Shown here piece by piece: positions 1-13,580 of a stretch of 64,000 nt of DNA. This stretch comes from Trileptium ribeirensis. Its lineage: Eukaryota > Nematoda > Enoplea > Enoplida > Thoracostomopsidae. The stretch lies in the NCBI GenBank assembly GCA_030248225.1, contig JASANE010001826.1:23994-87993 (forward strand). The letters are read 5' to 3'. Both the position numbers and the translations under genes were made by a program. The notes below the pieces were generated by a model that was given only the letters and a program-made list of their open reading frames with translations, searched no databases and was not told the origin of the DNA. Position 1 is the first letter of the stretch. Each line of letters begins with the position of its first letter.

Positions 1-2026
1 GCACTGCAGGAATGCGACAAAATCTATCTGGCTGGAACGGCAGCAAAAACCAAGAGCCATGCTCTTACAGAAATTGATTCCAATTTCATGCTTTTACATT
101 TCAAGTCAAGCAAAACGTAAAAGAGTTAAGGAGTGGGTAGATTCTAGTTACCGTCAGGCGAAAAAATCTTAATTTGCGTCTTTCTATCTAAATGTGTTAA
201 TATAGCAATGCTGTCATAAATAAAATAAAAAGTATTTAACGAGAAACGAGGAATAACTTTAGTATTTGAATATCTAGGCTTTTAGATTTTTAGTTAAATT
301 TAGATTAATATCCGTAAACCAGTTGAAAGTAAACCTTGCTGCAAAGCTTTTCATATCTTATACTTAAATTTAATTGCTTTTGGCAGCATTTTAGTGGCTA
401 GTTTTCGAAATTTCTAGCACGCAGCATTTGGAGGTCGCGAATATTTGTAGCGATGCGCAAGCAGTTTTAATACAAGTAAATAACGCACATATGTTTCTTT
501 ACAATAACGAATAAGCAAAAAAATTATTGATTCCATATAGTAATGTGAAAAGTAAAGCAATGTACTTTAGAAAACAGTTACAAATCATGCACTTCATAGC
601 CTAACTTTACTCAATTTATTATAGTGAATGTAACAACGATATTGAGAGTATTGCTAAAGCATTGTCTGGCTTGTAAGAACAATTATTAATCGTAAAATAA
701 CAGCATAGATTTTACTTGACTTTTAGTTTTTAGTATCGCATGATAATAAAACCTAAACATTTGCTCGTATACGCAAATTTGTGCAAGTGAAAGTCAATCT
801 GGAATTAAATTGTTAAAAGATTTCAATTTTGCAGGATTATATAACATTTCGAGTTCACCGACTGAAGTGCATACACTACAATGTCAGAACACATATACGC
901 TGAATCTCATTCGCATTTGCTAAAGGTAATTTCAGTAGTTGCACCGTTTCAGAGATACACCTATTGAAACTATTAATATATTGGAATTTTCATATTATAT
1001 AACGTAAAGTAGCCGAAAGATACGATTTTCTAGTCAAAATAGGACACAATGTATATTTACCAACATGAGGCCACTAGAAAGAGGAAATGCCTAACATATA
1101 TCATACTAACATGAACGTAAGATCTGACAGAAATTATGACCAGTACAAAGTTTATTTGTACATAATTGCTAATAAAAGCGTTTGCCAACTTGGTTGACAC
1201 AATGCGCCATGCATATATAATTTTTGAACAAAGGGAGGCTGTCGACGTGTTATCTAAAAGTGTCAGTATTGTTGTTACAAGTGTCAGGCAGTTTCATTGT
1301 TTCCAATTTTGTCAAAATTCATGATAATCTCACAAATGATGTTAGTGATGGTTAGTTAATCAAAATATACTTTCAAATGCGACGACGAAATACAACAATA
1401 AGATAAGTAAAATGTGCAATATATATTGGTCAACCTGTCAGTAGTATTTTTTATTTTCAAAAAGACTTTTCCTTAAAATGTCAAAATTTATGACGCACTA
1501 GAGCGTACCAGTCGCCCTACAGAGTACATTTGTTATCTTGACGCTACTGATTAGAATAAATATTTTTCACACGTTTTTAATACAAAAATGTATATATTAT
1601 ACCGTTGCATCAGAAAACGCGAAATATTTCATCGCCGATTATACATATATATGTAGGGTTGACAATAAATTCTATTCCTTATTAATTATTATACATACTA
1701 ATTGTTCGAATTTGGCTAGTATACATCTGATTTTCAAAAGGCCGCAGTAGACACAATAGCTTGAATACTGAGTGGCCAAATACAATTTAAATCTGTTAAT
1801 ATTAATGCACTGTTTACAATATAGACTAAATAGCAATGGCAGTAGTTGTCGTCAAATGTGCTTAGGGCTGCCGTAGCAGAAAAATTCTCACGAAGCTGAA
1901 TCTAAACGATAGGAACGCGGAATTAAATAGCACTTGTTCGAGCAATATAAAGCTAAACTCTATGTTAGCGGTCGACTGAATTCTTGTTCATTCAAATTCA
2001 GAACCACATGTTCAGATAATGCCGCT
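1..2026. other. AT-rich non-coding DNA, no gene recognised
   Basis: No recognisable protein family, tRNA or tandem array was seen on either strand. The only open frame above 60 codons (1538-1750) has the Ile/Tyr/Asn-rich composition expected of chance frames in AT-rich DNA. Confidence 0.55.
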
Positions 2027-2222
2027 GTTATATATCCAGGTTTTATTATATTATAGGTTTTATGCCGCAAGTCACCTTTAGGAGCCAGTCGTTATATCAT
2101 TAGAAAAAAGAACAGCTTAGACCGGGAGTACGACTTAGACTTACTGCGTCGCTCATATAGAGACATTAAATTATGCTAAAGCTTAGGATTACTATAGCGA
2201 GAAAGATTTTATTATCCAGGTT
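2027..2222 (+). repeat. Dispersed repeat R1, copy 1
   Basis: This segment resembles 5571-5755 in the same orientation. Shared blocks include the stretch around 'ttagaaaaaagaacagc' and the following 'ctcatatag.gacatta' and 'cttaggcttacta'-like blocks. Divergence is substantial, so the family is old. No terminal repeats or coding potential were seen. Confidence 0.6.
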
Positions 2223-3203
2223 TGTGCAAACTATCATACATATATACCATTTTAAATCAATATGACAGTTAAGAACATCAGAAAACTTCGACTAACATGC
2301 CAATCTAACACAGAACTTTCGGTTTTACGCGTCTTATGTTATTACCCATAAGCTAAGCTAATCCTATTAACATGGTTAGCAATAATCACTGACGGACTTA
2401 CGCGATAGGTAATAGCAACTATTAAATGTGGAGCAACTATTTAAGAAATTTGATATTCGATTGTTACGAGGGTAATACGGTCTTGAAGTATATTAAACTA
2501 CTACGAAACGTTAAGGTAAACTTATCATTTTCAGGCTTAGACGACAAAATACTCATACAATTTAGCAACGAAAAATCTATAATCTCGCGATACATTATTA
2601 TGGCATTTTGAACATAACATTTGATTAAACACCCAGCGATGCTTGGCTATTTAACGAATGATTTTCGTTGCAACACCGCCATAAAGCTAGTAAAACACTA
2701 TAAATATGGACAAATCATTCGTCAAATGTGTGAAATGCGCTGCCTATATTTATCGTGAGCTGACTAAAAATTTAAAGTCGGTACTTAAATGTCGCCACTT
2801 GTTACCGCTTAAACTAAAGTAAATTAAATGCAAACAGAACAACAGAGTTCGTAAAAAAATTTCTGCAGCTCATTACCACTTTATGGTTCCACTTGTTACT
2901 CAAAAAACAAAAATTAATTTTTCATTTATTACAAATTTGTCTTGAATCTTGAAAAATTGTAATTCATAGTGAATACTGTTCAGTTTGCCAAAATTTCGAA
3001 CTGTCTGCACGGCAAACAGTTTTATCAGGTTTGAAAGTCACGACTATTTGCCCACACAGTGGAGCAAGTCATAGCTATAAGGTGGTTTCCGTGCATTTAG
3101 AAAATTGTACGCATGACATCGCTCAACTGAGTGCGACATCGCGTACTTGAGCAAGTGAGATGCACGCAAATTTTTGATTGCAGCAAAATTTGTGATACAA
3201 CTA
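2223..3203. other. AT-rich non-coding DNA
   Basis: No gene recognised. A 61-codon open frame at 2426-2611 has no domain, no splice context and no partner exon that I could find. Confidence 0.5.
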
Positions 3204-3529
3204 ATGCAAGAGTAAACTTAAGATGCGCCGCTCTTTCGACACCATGTACAAAACTTTGCTAGCGAATAAAACTAGAATTTCAATAGCTGCATCCAATTTT
3301 GTAATTATTCTGTTGCATAAAACGCCATTAGCGAATTTAATGCGGCACCTGTATTTTAACTCCAATGTGTTCGAGAACATTTTTCAAAATTATAATATAT
3401 GAAATATGAAACGCACTAATTTCTGTTCTTTTGTACAAAAATGAAATTTGTGTTCAGTGAACAACGGAATACCATTTGTTTTTGACAAAAGAGGATGGTA
3501 AACGTCGCAGCTTAAATTTACTCATCCAT
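3204..3529 (+). mobile_element. MITE family A, copy 1
   Basis: The left end reads atgcaagagtaaacttaag and the right end is its near-perfect inverted complement (ctta(a/g).tttactcat). The internal sequence is homologous along its length to 13264-13580 in the opposite orientation. The length (about 326 bp), terminal inverted repeats of about 20 bp and lack of coding capacity fit a non-autonomous DNA transposon. A TA is present at each border, compatible with a TA target duplication, but the exact border is uncertain. Confidence 0.75.
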
Positions 3530-3540
3530 AACTTGTTGAA

Positions 3541-3905
3541 ACGGAGCGAGCGAACTGAGCGGAATTTCCATTTATAGTTTTGCTAGCGGCAAAAATCTTA
3601 AAAGATTTCTCTTCCTTTGTCCATCTGTGAATATCATAACTCATCACCGGATGGATGGGTCTTCACAAAGGTTTAAGCATAAATGCAGTTTATTTGTACC
3701 CTTTTATTAGACCCTAAACTCTGGCGACCACGTATTTCGAATCAAAGTAGTCCCCAAATGGTCAAGCGTCACATTTTTTGAAATTTGGCAATCCGGCGAT
3801 CTATCTTTCGTGACCTATATCTCTAAGTACAGGCTTCACAGTGAAAAATGAACCCACCTTCCGAAATTATCCCATCGAAAGCTGAAACTTTACAAATGTT
3901 TTTGC
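3541..3905 (+). repeat. Dispersed repeat R2, copy 1
   Basis: Homologous, with many substitutions, to 35975-36275. Shared blocks include 'ttgctagcggcaaaa', 'cgttgaaat..aactcatca.cggat', 'aaatggtcaa', 'attttttg.aatttggca' and 'tctttcg'. No open frame is conserved between the copies. Confidence 0.65.
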
Positions 3906-5570
3906 CAAAGCTACCGCTATGAGCCTAAGTTTAAAAAATACCCCAAAAAATCAAAATTTCAAAAATTTTTGCAATGGAAGTTTTTTGCTGGTTTGGGGTA
4001 AACCATGGGATTATAGGGTTATTAAAATTTAACACGTTAAACACGTTGGTTTTATAGTTTTAATCCCATATTAGCTGTGTTAGCAACCCTGCGGGTCGGT
4101 GCCGGAGCAAATTTTGGTAAATTTTGGCACCAGAAATAGTGAAATTTTGTTACTTTTCCAAGATAGGTGTATGTAGGTCAATCGTTCGTCTCTATAGGTT
4201 TTATTGTTGCAAAATAGGATAAAAGCCATTGTATTTGCGTAGTGTGCTTCAAATAAGGCAAATCTTACGAGCCATACTACAAAAAATCACTGTTCAAATT
4301 ATAATTTTTCTTAGAATTTGTTATTTATGAGTTTCAAAATTTCTTGTCTTTTTGATCATTGGAAGAAGATATATGTTCTTCGGTTTTATTGTATGACTAA
4401 AATGACCGTAGCGTTGCCAAAGAAGTACTATCGGTAAATAATTGCTATGAAGGGACTTTAAGACTGCTTATGGATCTGAATTTGAAACAACTAAATGGTC
4501 ACTATTCGCGGAGTAGCCACACTTGCTCCATTTCCCCTCACTTTGCTAGTTACTAGTGAAATATACCATAATTTTAATGATATAGGCTCTGTTATAAATT
4601 ATAATACTGAATACAGTGAGAACTGATTACAGCATGTCACTTAACCAGCCAATAAAAAATAATATCACTTATGTTCATAATTTTGAGCTTCAAACAATAA
4701 AAACTGACATCCCCGTCTTCAGTTTTAAATTTATATATAAATGATTTAATTATTATTTATAAAATAATTATTCATTAATTTAAATATACAAATATATATA
4801 AATCATTTATCTATGTTCTCAAAAGTGCGTGATGATTTCTCAAGAAATCGTCATAAATAGTTTATGTTATACATTTATTTGTTTCAACACTTCACGGCTA
4901 TTGAAAAACAGAACGACACTGTGTGTTTAGCATTATTTTCAAAAAACCAAAATCAACAAAAAATAGTAATGAGCGAAGCACTTGTAAATAACAAATTTCA
5001 ATCAGTAGGTTCCAACCTGTCCCACGAACGGCACAGCATAGTAGATCTTCCGAATTTGATTGAAATAAACAGAAAAGCATATTGGATTACAACAACGGAC
5101 CCCAAATTGGAATCTTAGCCTTCAACTGGAATTAGTCTATTTAGCGAAATGCTGAAACGTTTCAAAGGAAATATGTGTGTTGGAACACATTCTGTGAATA
5201 ATCTGATATTCAATCAAAATAGGATAAGAAATTCAATAAATTAGATACATAAAAGACATATTATCGGCTTATAGTAAAATAATAATAGAATTTCGAATTG
5301 TGCAACAGGTTAAAGCCGGCGAAATACATTTATTTAATTGTATACGCCTTCCCACAAGTGTAATATTCAAAAACATAAATATACATAAGACAAGGTCAAA
5401 TGTAACTTATAGGGGCATAATTGAAATACATACTACGCCGTTCTCTATGTACTGCCCTAAAGGTGATAAGCGCCAATACAAGCTTCAAAACCCAAAGAAA
5501 ACAGAACATCATTAAATCCTTCATAAAGTGCGGCTATCAGATGAATCCAGTTTAGGTTTCAGATTTTTCC
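3906..5570. other. AT-rich non-coding DNA
   Basis: No gene recognised. A very AT-rich low-complexity patch lies at about 4735-4810. Open frames of 84 and 71 codons (4864-5118, 5300-5515) match no family I know and have no clear splice context. Confidence 0.5.
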
Positions 5571-5755
5571 GATTTTATATTGCGGCCTATGTCTTTAGGG
5601 ACCGCAAGTTGTATCGTTAGAAAAAAGAACAGCCCAGAGCGGGGATTCGGGGGTCAGCAACCCCTGACTTAATGGCTCATATAGGGACATTAGCTTAGCC
5701 TAAGGCTAAGACTTAGGCTTACTATATGCATAGCGGGATAAAACATATATTCCAG
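5571..5755 (+). repeat. Dispersed repeat R1, copy 2
   Basis: Second copy of the family at 2027-2222. Its right part is rich in degenerate TTAGGC/GCCTAA words, which also recur at about 12350-12420 and 19240-19880. Confidence 0.6.
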
Positions 5756-6719
5756 TTCCGTTCCTAAAACCTACATCTACCTATATTGTTATCCATTCAT
5801 GTTTATGATTTTACGGTACTCCTGTACACCTTAGGTTTAGCCAAATGTGATCTCAGCGTATGTTGAAAATTTAAACGCAAACCCGTTCGTGTCAAGGAAC
5901 AAGCTTGGAAAAATACAGACGCATAAAGGCATGACAATTGAAACGCTCAAAACACACTTGGCTTTGCTTTATTTTACAAGCTTTTTCTCATAGTTTTGAC
6001 TGTCGCAAAGCCTTTGTAAAGCTAACGTGATAGCAAATTTTATAAATGTAAAAAGCTGGCTCCGTGTCAGCTTTAGATGCACAACTAGTGCATTCAACCA
6101 ACTATGTACTGCTGATATTTTATATAATGCTCATGTTCTTACACATTTTTTAACAAAAAAACTACTCAAGCAGAAACATCCACATCATTGCGATTAAAAC
6201 GGCAATGCTATATCAAACAGCCAAGTAAGCTAAAAAATAAAGCAATTATGTGTTTTATCGGTAACAACTAATACCTTTTGTTGTGATAGTGCAGAAGTTT
6301 GATTGAGAGGATAATACATATAAGTATGTAATATCAAGCACCAGCAAAAAGTTGCTTCGCTGATGGTTGTTGTAACTATAACCCTCTTATTATTTTTGCA
6401 TAAAATATAATTCGCAAGATATTCTCGAATTTTGCAAACAAATTTTAAAACTCAATCTTTTTACTTTAAAAATAATTCTTGCGCTGGTGTTGTACATGTC
6501 TAACTATAAAGACCACGTTGTTCCCATATTTAACAGGCTATCATGAGATCTTGTGTGCCGTTCGTTGCTTTTGCGTAGATGGTGTTACAACAAGACTTGA
6601 GGCTGAAATAAATTGCGACGAGATTAGGAGTTATATTAATTTCATTTTGTTCTGTGCATACACGACTGACTATTCAGACGTGTAGCGTACAATGCCGAAT
6701 AACAAACACAGTTTGCTAC
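5756..6719. other. Non-coding DNA, nothing recognised
   Basis: No gene, tRNA or repeat pair identified by eye. Confidence 0.5.
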
Positions 6720-7130
6720 TCACCGGTGAACGCAGACGTCTGATACCTCAGACGTCCTGCGTTCAAACACAACATACCTTTTTTAAAGCTTGCGGTTGAT
6801 TCTTTAGACAATTAGCGTTCAGTCGTCTCACTAACACTTGAACGCAAAGGGGTAGCCACCTTTGACGCTGCGCGCCCAATCAATTTAGGATGCAGGTGGG
6901 GTGAACGCCGATGGCTTGTACCTTAGACCGCGTGCGTTCGGACAAATTATCAAGTTCATTGTGGGCGGACGGCTGACTAACAGACGCTCTATGTTCAGAC
7001 CAAACCTTACACATTACAGAACTATCACCGCGTACATTACATTGCTGGCAACGGAGAGATCCATTCACATTACGGTCAGCGCATTATCGCGCCGCATGTG
7101 GTTACGCTCGCAATAAGCCGGTTCCATGCC
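6720..7130 (+). repeat. tRNA-like hairpin cluster
   Basis: At 6728-6764 two arms (GAACGCAGACGTCTGA and its complement with one extra C) flank a 4-base loop. The order of a stem, a 'GTCCTGCGTTCAAAC' T-arm-like block and flanking words looks like a degenerate tRNA anticodon and T region. Similar 'gaacgc...gcgttc' units recur at about 6810-6845, 6900-6945 and 6965-7010. This may be a tRNA-derived SINE cluster; none of the units folds as an intact tRNA. Confidence 0.4.
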
Positions 7131-10100
7131 GCAACGGCGCAAATGTGCATAACAGAACAAAAATTCTTAATACAACGGTTCTTACGGCGGATAACTTATC
7201 ACAGAGCAGCAGCGTTATTATTAGCTTGAGCATGTGTGCCTTATTTTCAACCTAAAATACGGTGTACGATTCCCGTGATATGCAACACCTACAACGAATG
7301 GTCGACTAGCTTGACACATGTTTCGTTGCTTTTGAAACTCAATTCAACGCTCGGCTCGACAAATTATTGCGTGCAGTGGTTGATCATCAAACTTTGCTTG
7401 CCGAGTCACGTGCAGGACCATATTTTCGCACATGAGTATCTTCGATTCCTCGCGTTTTTTGCGTTGTTTTTGGGGGCGCGAGTGAGACTGAGCTCATCCC
7501 TCTGAGTCAACTAATCCCTCAAAACCAGGTATTCCACAAAAAATCGCCGCTTCCCCACTCAAACCAAGCATCTCCCCTTCCCCTCCTACAAAACAGGCCT
7601 ACACCTGATGATCTCCAATAAATGAGAGAAATAAAGCCGAAAACACCCTTACTAACCAACATGTGTCACATTAAAGTACTGGAAAGGGTCATATAGTTTC
7701 CTGTATCCAATCTTGTTTTTACCAACATATTTGTGTTTATGTTTCGGTATACATTCATGCTTGCTCAGCTAACAATAAACAACCAAGACGTATTTGGTAA
7801 ATTGTTTTGAGAAAGGTTTTGAGAAAAATTGTTTTGCGTACGAAAATTTTGAAACACAATGATATCTTTGATGTTGGGTATGTACCTACTTCAAAATAGT
7901 TATAAAATTTCGATAATACAATAGTGCATATAATTTATACGTAGTTTTTCAACTGAAATTTTAAGAACATTAAGAACATATATGATTTTTAATTTTATTA
8001 TATTCCCTTCTACTGTTATGCTTTTACTGCGTTAAATTCGATAAAACGTGCGAATTTGTATTAAGCTGATACCTTTACAGATGAAGAAGGATATCCCGTA
8101 TAACATTTTCTAGCTGAGATATGTTGCCACCTAGCCATGCCTTTTGTTACTCTTGGGTTTGTCAAAGCCAAAGATTGGTGCTGAATGCCGGAATGGCTTT
8201 CCACTGTGTTCTGAATCATAGCCTGTGAAAGCTAATGCTAAAGTACTGACATGCTAACGTAAGACTGTGTGTACTAAATAGCATTTGATTTAATCATGCA
8301 TTTTGTATTTCACTTTCTATTTAATTAATTTATCTAAAACCTGTATAGCGCAACTTTGCGGTGTATTATACGATTTTTTATCGAACTTTGCATGATTTCA
8401 AACGTGAAATATTAAGAAATTTAATAGTATTTTAGTACAATTTAACCACGCTTTTTTAACATAACTCAAACATTTCCAATATTGTTCTAGGGACATGTTT
8501 GTCATGGTGTTTATTTACACGTCTGGCTTTGTATTGGCATCTTAAAAGCGAAAATCATTTTTCAAAACCTCTGAGGACAACACTACGTAATATTATTTTA
8601 CGTGTAACTTACACTAGAAGAAAACCAACGAGGATGACCTTTATTTCTACACAAATTAAAATAGGTGGTGAGGGGTCTGGTCCCCTGTCGCCACATCATA
8701 TGCACATATGTGTTATTAATTCGACCAATCTTTGGCAAGAAAGCAGGCATAGTGGATTATTACAAAACCTATAATTCAACAATTCAGCATGCCTGAATAA
8801 GTAACTATTTCGAAATTCGAAATCATTTGGGATGCATGGCTTATTTAGATCGATAAAAATGCATCAGCCGATTTAAGAATTATACAATTTTTAGGATCAG
8901 TATAACAATAAAACGCCATTCTCAGTGAAAACGTTTTTCTAATCATGTAGCTTTTATTCACAGGCTTGAAACTTACTCTAGCTGTTATTGTTAAGCAAAA
9001 TTTTGGTGTAAATAAAGCTTTTCTGGGGGTGATGCCACACAGCTATCATAAGTTTGTATTTCTATTAATTTTTGACATATCTTACTCACTAATATTGAGA
9101 AGCTTCAACACATGTCACAGTTTTGCTTTAAATGTCATTATGCCGCTGTGTTACCCTTCACTTTAACACATAAGCCTTTGAAACTATAAATATAAAGAAA
9201 GCAATAGATTATTCTATAACACGCCAAAATAAAATTCCGCCTGCAAGTGCAATTTGAAGCACTAAAATCTGCTTATTTATGTCTTAACACCTTCATTATT
9301 AAAGTTATCTAACAATGGTCATGCCTTTGTTCGCAGGAACAACCCTGAACTGCTTGACTTAGAACCGTGTCGAACTTGCCAATAAGCCATGTATGAAATT
9401 TCTGCTCTAGAGTATTAAACATACGCGCGAAACAGCATACGTACAAGTGTCATAATATACTTATATCGTTGCGTACAATTTCTCCAAATCGCCGTTAAAA
9501 TCCATCACCCAATGTTAAGACGGTTCGTCCAGTTATAACTGTCAAAGCTATCAATCATATCCACTCACACTCATGCCAGTTTATTAGTTTTGTTTGTTGA
9601 TACAATTGACACTAAACTCTGACATGTCATAAAAAAGTACCCAATTTCAAGGCACATCTTTGACTTTCAAACAATGGTAAATAACGATCAAACTGCCTCG
9701 ATGTATAGCTGAAATATGTAAAATCATTTTTTACAGTTTTGACATCTGTAGCATTTTGGTTTTGGTCTGGACTAAATATGCATGGTTAGTTTAGTGCCAG
9801 CGCTTCCAGGCCCAATAGCTACATTTGGGGAACCTAGAGCTTTAGCGAACACGAAACCATGTAAACACACGCGCATGCAAAAAAACTTTAACAGCTAAAC
9901 CTAGGTGACATGCAGGTATTAGGGGCATTGTAGTATATTAACGCACATCGGTATAATTATCGCTAATAACATGCTTCGAAGGCAGTCGGCAATCGATGTC
10001 TTATATACAACAAAGCAGGTTGCGCACTGATGTATTATTAGCCTATAATTTTTACAAACCCTCCCTACCAACAACGCCCTAATCAGCAACTATTCGTAAT

Positions 10101-11040
10101 TAGATACGCGGGCAATAAATAATGTACAAGCCATATTATATAACATGAATATATAATATATAAACAAATATATAAATATGAGAAATATTTAGTATGTCAT
10201 GTAGAGAACGAGCTGTGAATGTAAGAGCTCTCATAATTCAGTTGAGACAGGAAGGTGCTTTTCAAGCATGCTTAAAACCAGCGTTTTTTAACTGAAATTT
10301 AGCGTTCCCAAAAAATATGGTAATCTAGTTACCCTATTTGTAGTGTAACATTTTTCGATATTCTTTGAACAATGTTTTAGTTACAATGGCCAAAAGTTCA
10401 TTATTATTCAAATTTGTAGAAGGGTAAACACTCAGCCATACTCATTTACTTTCAGTAATCGATGATACGATCATTTTTCGGGTTAACCCCAACGGACTGC
10501 ATGCTGTCGCCAGTAGCTCGTATTCTATCTGTAAGCTCATTGATTATTAGCGACTGTTAGTTGATAACCCTATGAAACTTTCTGCGAAGGCGTACGCGAT
10601 ACTACCCCAGCGAATCCCTACAATCGTTGAGAGTAAGCCGAAAAACGACCTCATCTTCAGATATAAGAAGTACATACGTATGACCTAGAGCCATACCCTT
10701 CTACAAAATTTTCTTAATAGGCTCTTGCAAAGAGCACACCATACCTGTTTAGTTTATGCCCACGGCAACTGTCCTACTACCGAACCTTTCGTGGATACTA
10801 TCAGAGTCCTGTCATTTGCAGTCAAATGATTTTATGGGGTATTTTCTCAAAGTTTAAAAATTTCATGTCCCACCCACTTGTACATATATAATATAACACA
10901 GAGTTTTATCAATTCTATTTCGCCAGATATATAGATTTGTATAAATGTAATTGCGGCACACATCAAGTTGACTCCAGTGATCCTTGAGATTATCGTCCAA
11001 TCTGTTTTATCTACTTGTCGTATCTATGTACATGCACGCA
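7131..11040. other. AT-rich non-coding DNA, no gene recognised
   Basis: Nearly 4 kb with only short open frames (up to 91 codons at 8499-8774) and no recognisable domain. There is an AT-rich run at about 10130-10185. No tRNA and no repeat pair was found. Confidence 0.5.
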
Positions 11041-11044
11041 GCAT

Positions 11045-11690
11045 GGTATCTCCCGTAGAGGTAAGACCGAGCCAAATTGCCAAGGCTCGGCTCAGCTAGG
11101 TTCGCCTATTTAGTCGGAAGTCGGCTCGGCTTGACTCGAAACAATCAATCTCCGGCTCGGCTCGGCATGAGATGCTCGAAGATGAAAATTGAATATGCTG
11201 GACGCCTGAATACTTATTTGATATTGATGGCTTGCTAAGTGTTTAAGGCTATAATTGCAGTCTTATATTCACTGAATGAAGTTTTTACAAGAGATCGCAT
11301 TGGTGCAAAATTTTGAGACATGACCACAGAACTCGCAAAAATATCCCGAACAGACACAACTGCAGTCTCTCACGACAGATATTCTGTATAGGCACCACAA
11401 ATTTTCGGAATGAAAACAGTAAGTTTAGAAATATGTGTTCGCGTTCCAGTATATTTTTTGCTGTACCTATGCTTATAGTATATATTTTACACAGGCATTC
11501 TCATTCATCATAACTGGGTCCATCAACGCTTACATTGAGATTATGCAAAATTCTGTACTACGCGCCTGATAGAACATTATATGTGATGACACTTTGGGTG
11601 CATGGTTGGAACCGAATGTGAGCCAACGACCCGAGTCGGATCTGCGAAATGGTCCCAAACCGATCGTAAACGGGCAAAAACCATACACAT
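11045..11690 (-). repeat. Repeat family B, long divergent copy
   Basis: The left end is packed with ctcggctcgg words (11060-11170). The inner part (about 11430-11660) matches the reverse complement of 20540-20780, with shared blocks such as 'aaatatgtgttcgc', 'agtatatttt', 'tgcaaaattctgta' and 'catgtgatga.a'. It is interpreted as an older member of the transposon-like family whose compact copy is 20466-20913. Confidence 0.6.
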
Positions 11691-13263
11691 ACAGCGGCCT
11701 CCAATACTTACAAAAATTAACAAATTTGTTGTACAAACTCATAACAGGAGATATACCGTTATCCTCTGCAACTGAAAAGGCTTGGAGCTTGGCATGTTGA
11801 TGATGCTTAAATATCTTCATGACGTAATTTCTATCCCTCGCAAAAATGTCCTATTCGTCAAACGCTTTCAGAATACACGAGGTCAATGTGTAAAACTGTG
11901 TAAACCGAAATGCTAAATATCATTACATGGGAATGCATTTTATTTCCAATTAATGTGTTTGGAAGAATTTACCACAATGACTGAACGGCTATGTATGTTC
12001 ATAGGTACGCTGAGGCCCCTAATCCGAAGGACCTCTCGCACTTATGATGGATATTGATTATTTCGTAATAGCTTGTAAGCATTTATTGAATCGTATAAGT
12101 ATAACCTATTAATTTGAATTCGACCCATGTTTATAAATAATTGCCTGCGAATGGGTTGTGGATTTTTTTGTCTGTTTATTTTTACCTGTTATAATTTTTT
12201 GCATGATACGTTTTCACTAATGGAGCATTTAATTCTTTTTGTCATATGTGCTAAAAATAAAGTATGTTTATATAATTAATCTTATTTAGCATTGTACTGT
12301 TTACTATGATCAAAGTCAAACAGAGCAATTTATGTCGTCACCGAATGGTAAGACTAAGGCTGACCCTTAGAGTAAGCTGAGGCCTTCAGTATATGAACAG
12401 CGTCGTAAGCCTAAGACTGAGTTGGCTGCTATCGCACGTCGATCCGCCGCACAGAGCTTGCTTTTTGAGGAATTAACGGAACGCCAGTCAGCTTGACTTG
12501 GGCCGTTTACTACAGTGGTTAATTAGGGAATTCGATCTGGGTAATAGTATATCGATTTTATTCCTTTTACCACATTGTACAATTGTACAAGTTATAACAC
12601 GGTGAAAGACCAATGATTACTTATAGTACAAACGAGCGGGTGCTGATAATCGTTGCACAACGAGCGAGGTGCCTATATGAAGTCCGATGATAAAAACTTC
12701 GTCCGGCATGCTGGCCTAGTCCAGAAAATCCTGCCTAACAGCCTTGTCGAGTCTCTCATAGCGTTTTGTTCTTAGGCCAGGGTTTGCACTAATTGATAAT
12801 CGCGTTCACTCAGTGTCTCCAGCAGTCCAAACGGGAATTGAGATTTTGCCCCTTGTCCTAAAATTCCGTAAATGGTAGGCGTGTGACAATACGGTTGATT
12901 GTGGTGGTGGGGTATCAGTTGAACCACGTTATATTGGCAAGGGATGCAGTTTTAATCAGTTTGGATGGTCGCCCCTAGTTACTTTTTAGCAGTCTAACTA
13001 GGTGGGGGCACGAGCAAATACCGTCTTTGGCGATTTTCTAAGCGAACAGTGTGGCCTTTTCTGACCATTCGCTTAGGCGGTCGCGTCCGTCCCACAACTG
13101 GGACTAGTTTGCGCTCTGGGGTGGGTTTGGTATTTTTCTTTTGGGGTTTGTTTTGGTTGGTTCCGTTCCTTTCTTTTTCTTTGTTTCCTTTGTTGTTGTT
13201 CCCTTTTCTGTCCTCTCTCTATAGCTCATCCTAGTGTCTTATTGTACTGCATACATTGCAGTT
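11691..13263. other. Non-coding DNA
   Basis: No gene recognised. A T-rich strand-biased patch lies at about 13125-13215. Degenerate CTTAGGC-type words occur at 12350-12420. Confidence 0.5.
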
Positions 13264-13580
13264 ATGCATGAGTAAACTTAAGCTGCGCCCCTTACCATCG
13301 TTTTTGACAAAAGCGATTGTCATTCAGTTGTTCACCGAACACAAATTTTATTTTTGCGTTACAGAACAGAAATTAGTCTGTTTCATATTCCATACATTAT
13401 AATTTGAAAATGTTCGCGAACACATTGGTCTTAAAGTACATGGGCCGAATTGCATTCGCTAATGGCGTTATGGAACGGAAAAATGTCGAAATTGGATACG
13501 GCTATTGAAATCCTAGTTTTGCCGCTAACAACTTTTTTATATGGTGCCAAAAGAGTTGCATCTTAAGTTTACTCTTGCAT
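13264..13580 (-). mobile_element. MITE family A, copy 2
   Basis: Inverted relative to the copy at 3204-3529. It begins atgcatgagtaaacttaagc and ends with cttaagtttactcttgcat, which are mutually inverted. The interior aligns with the first copy over its full length with moderate divergence. No coding capacity. Confidence 0.75.
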
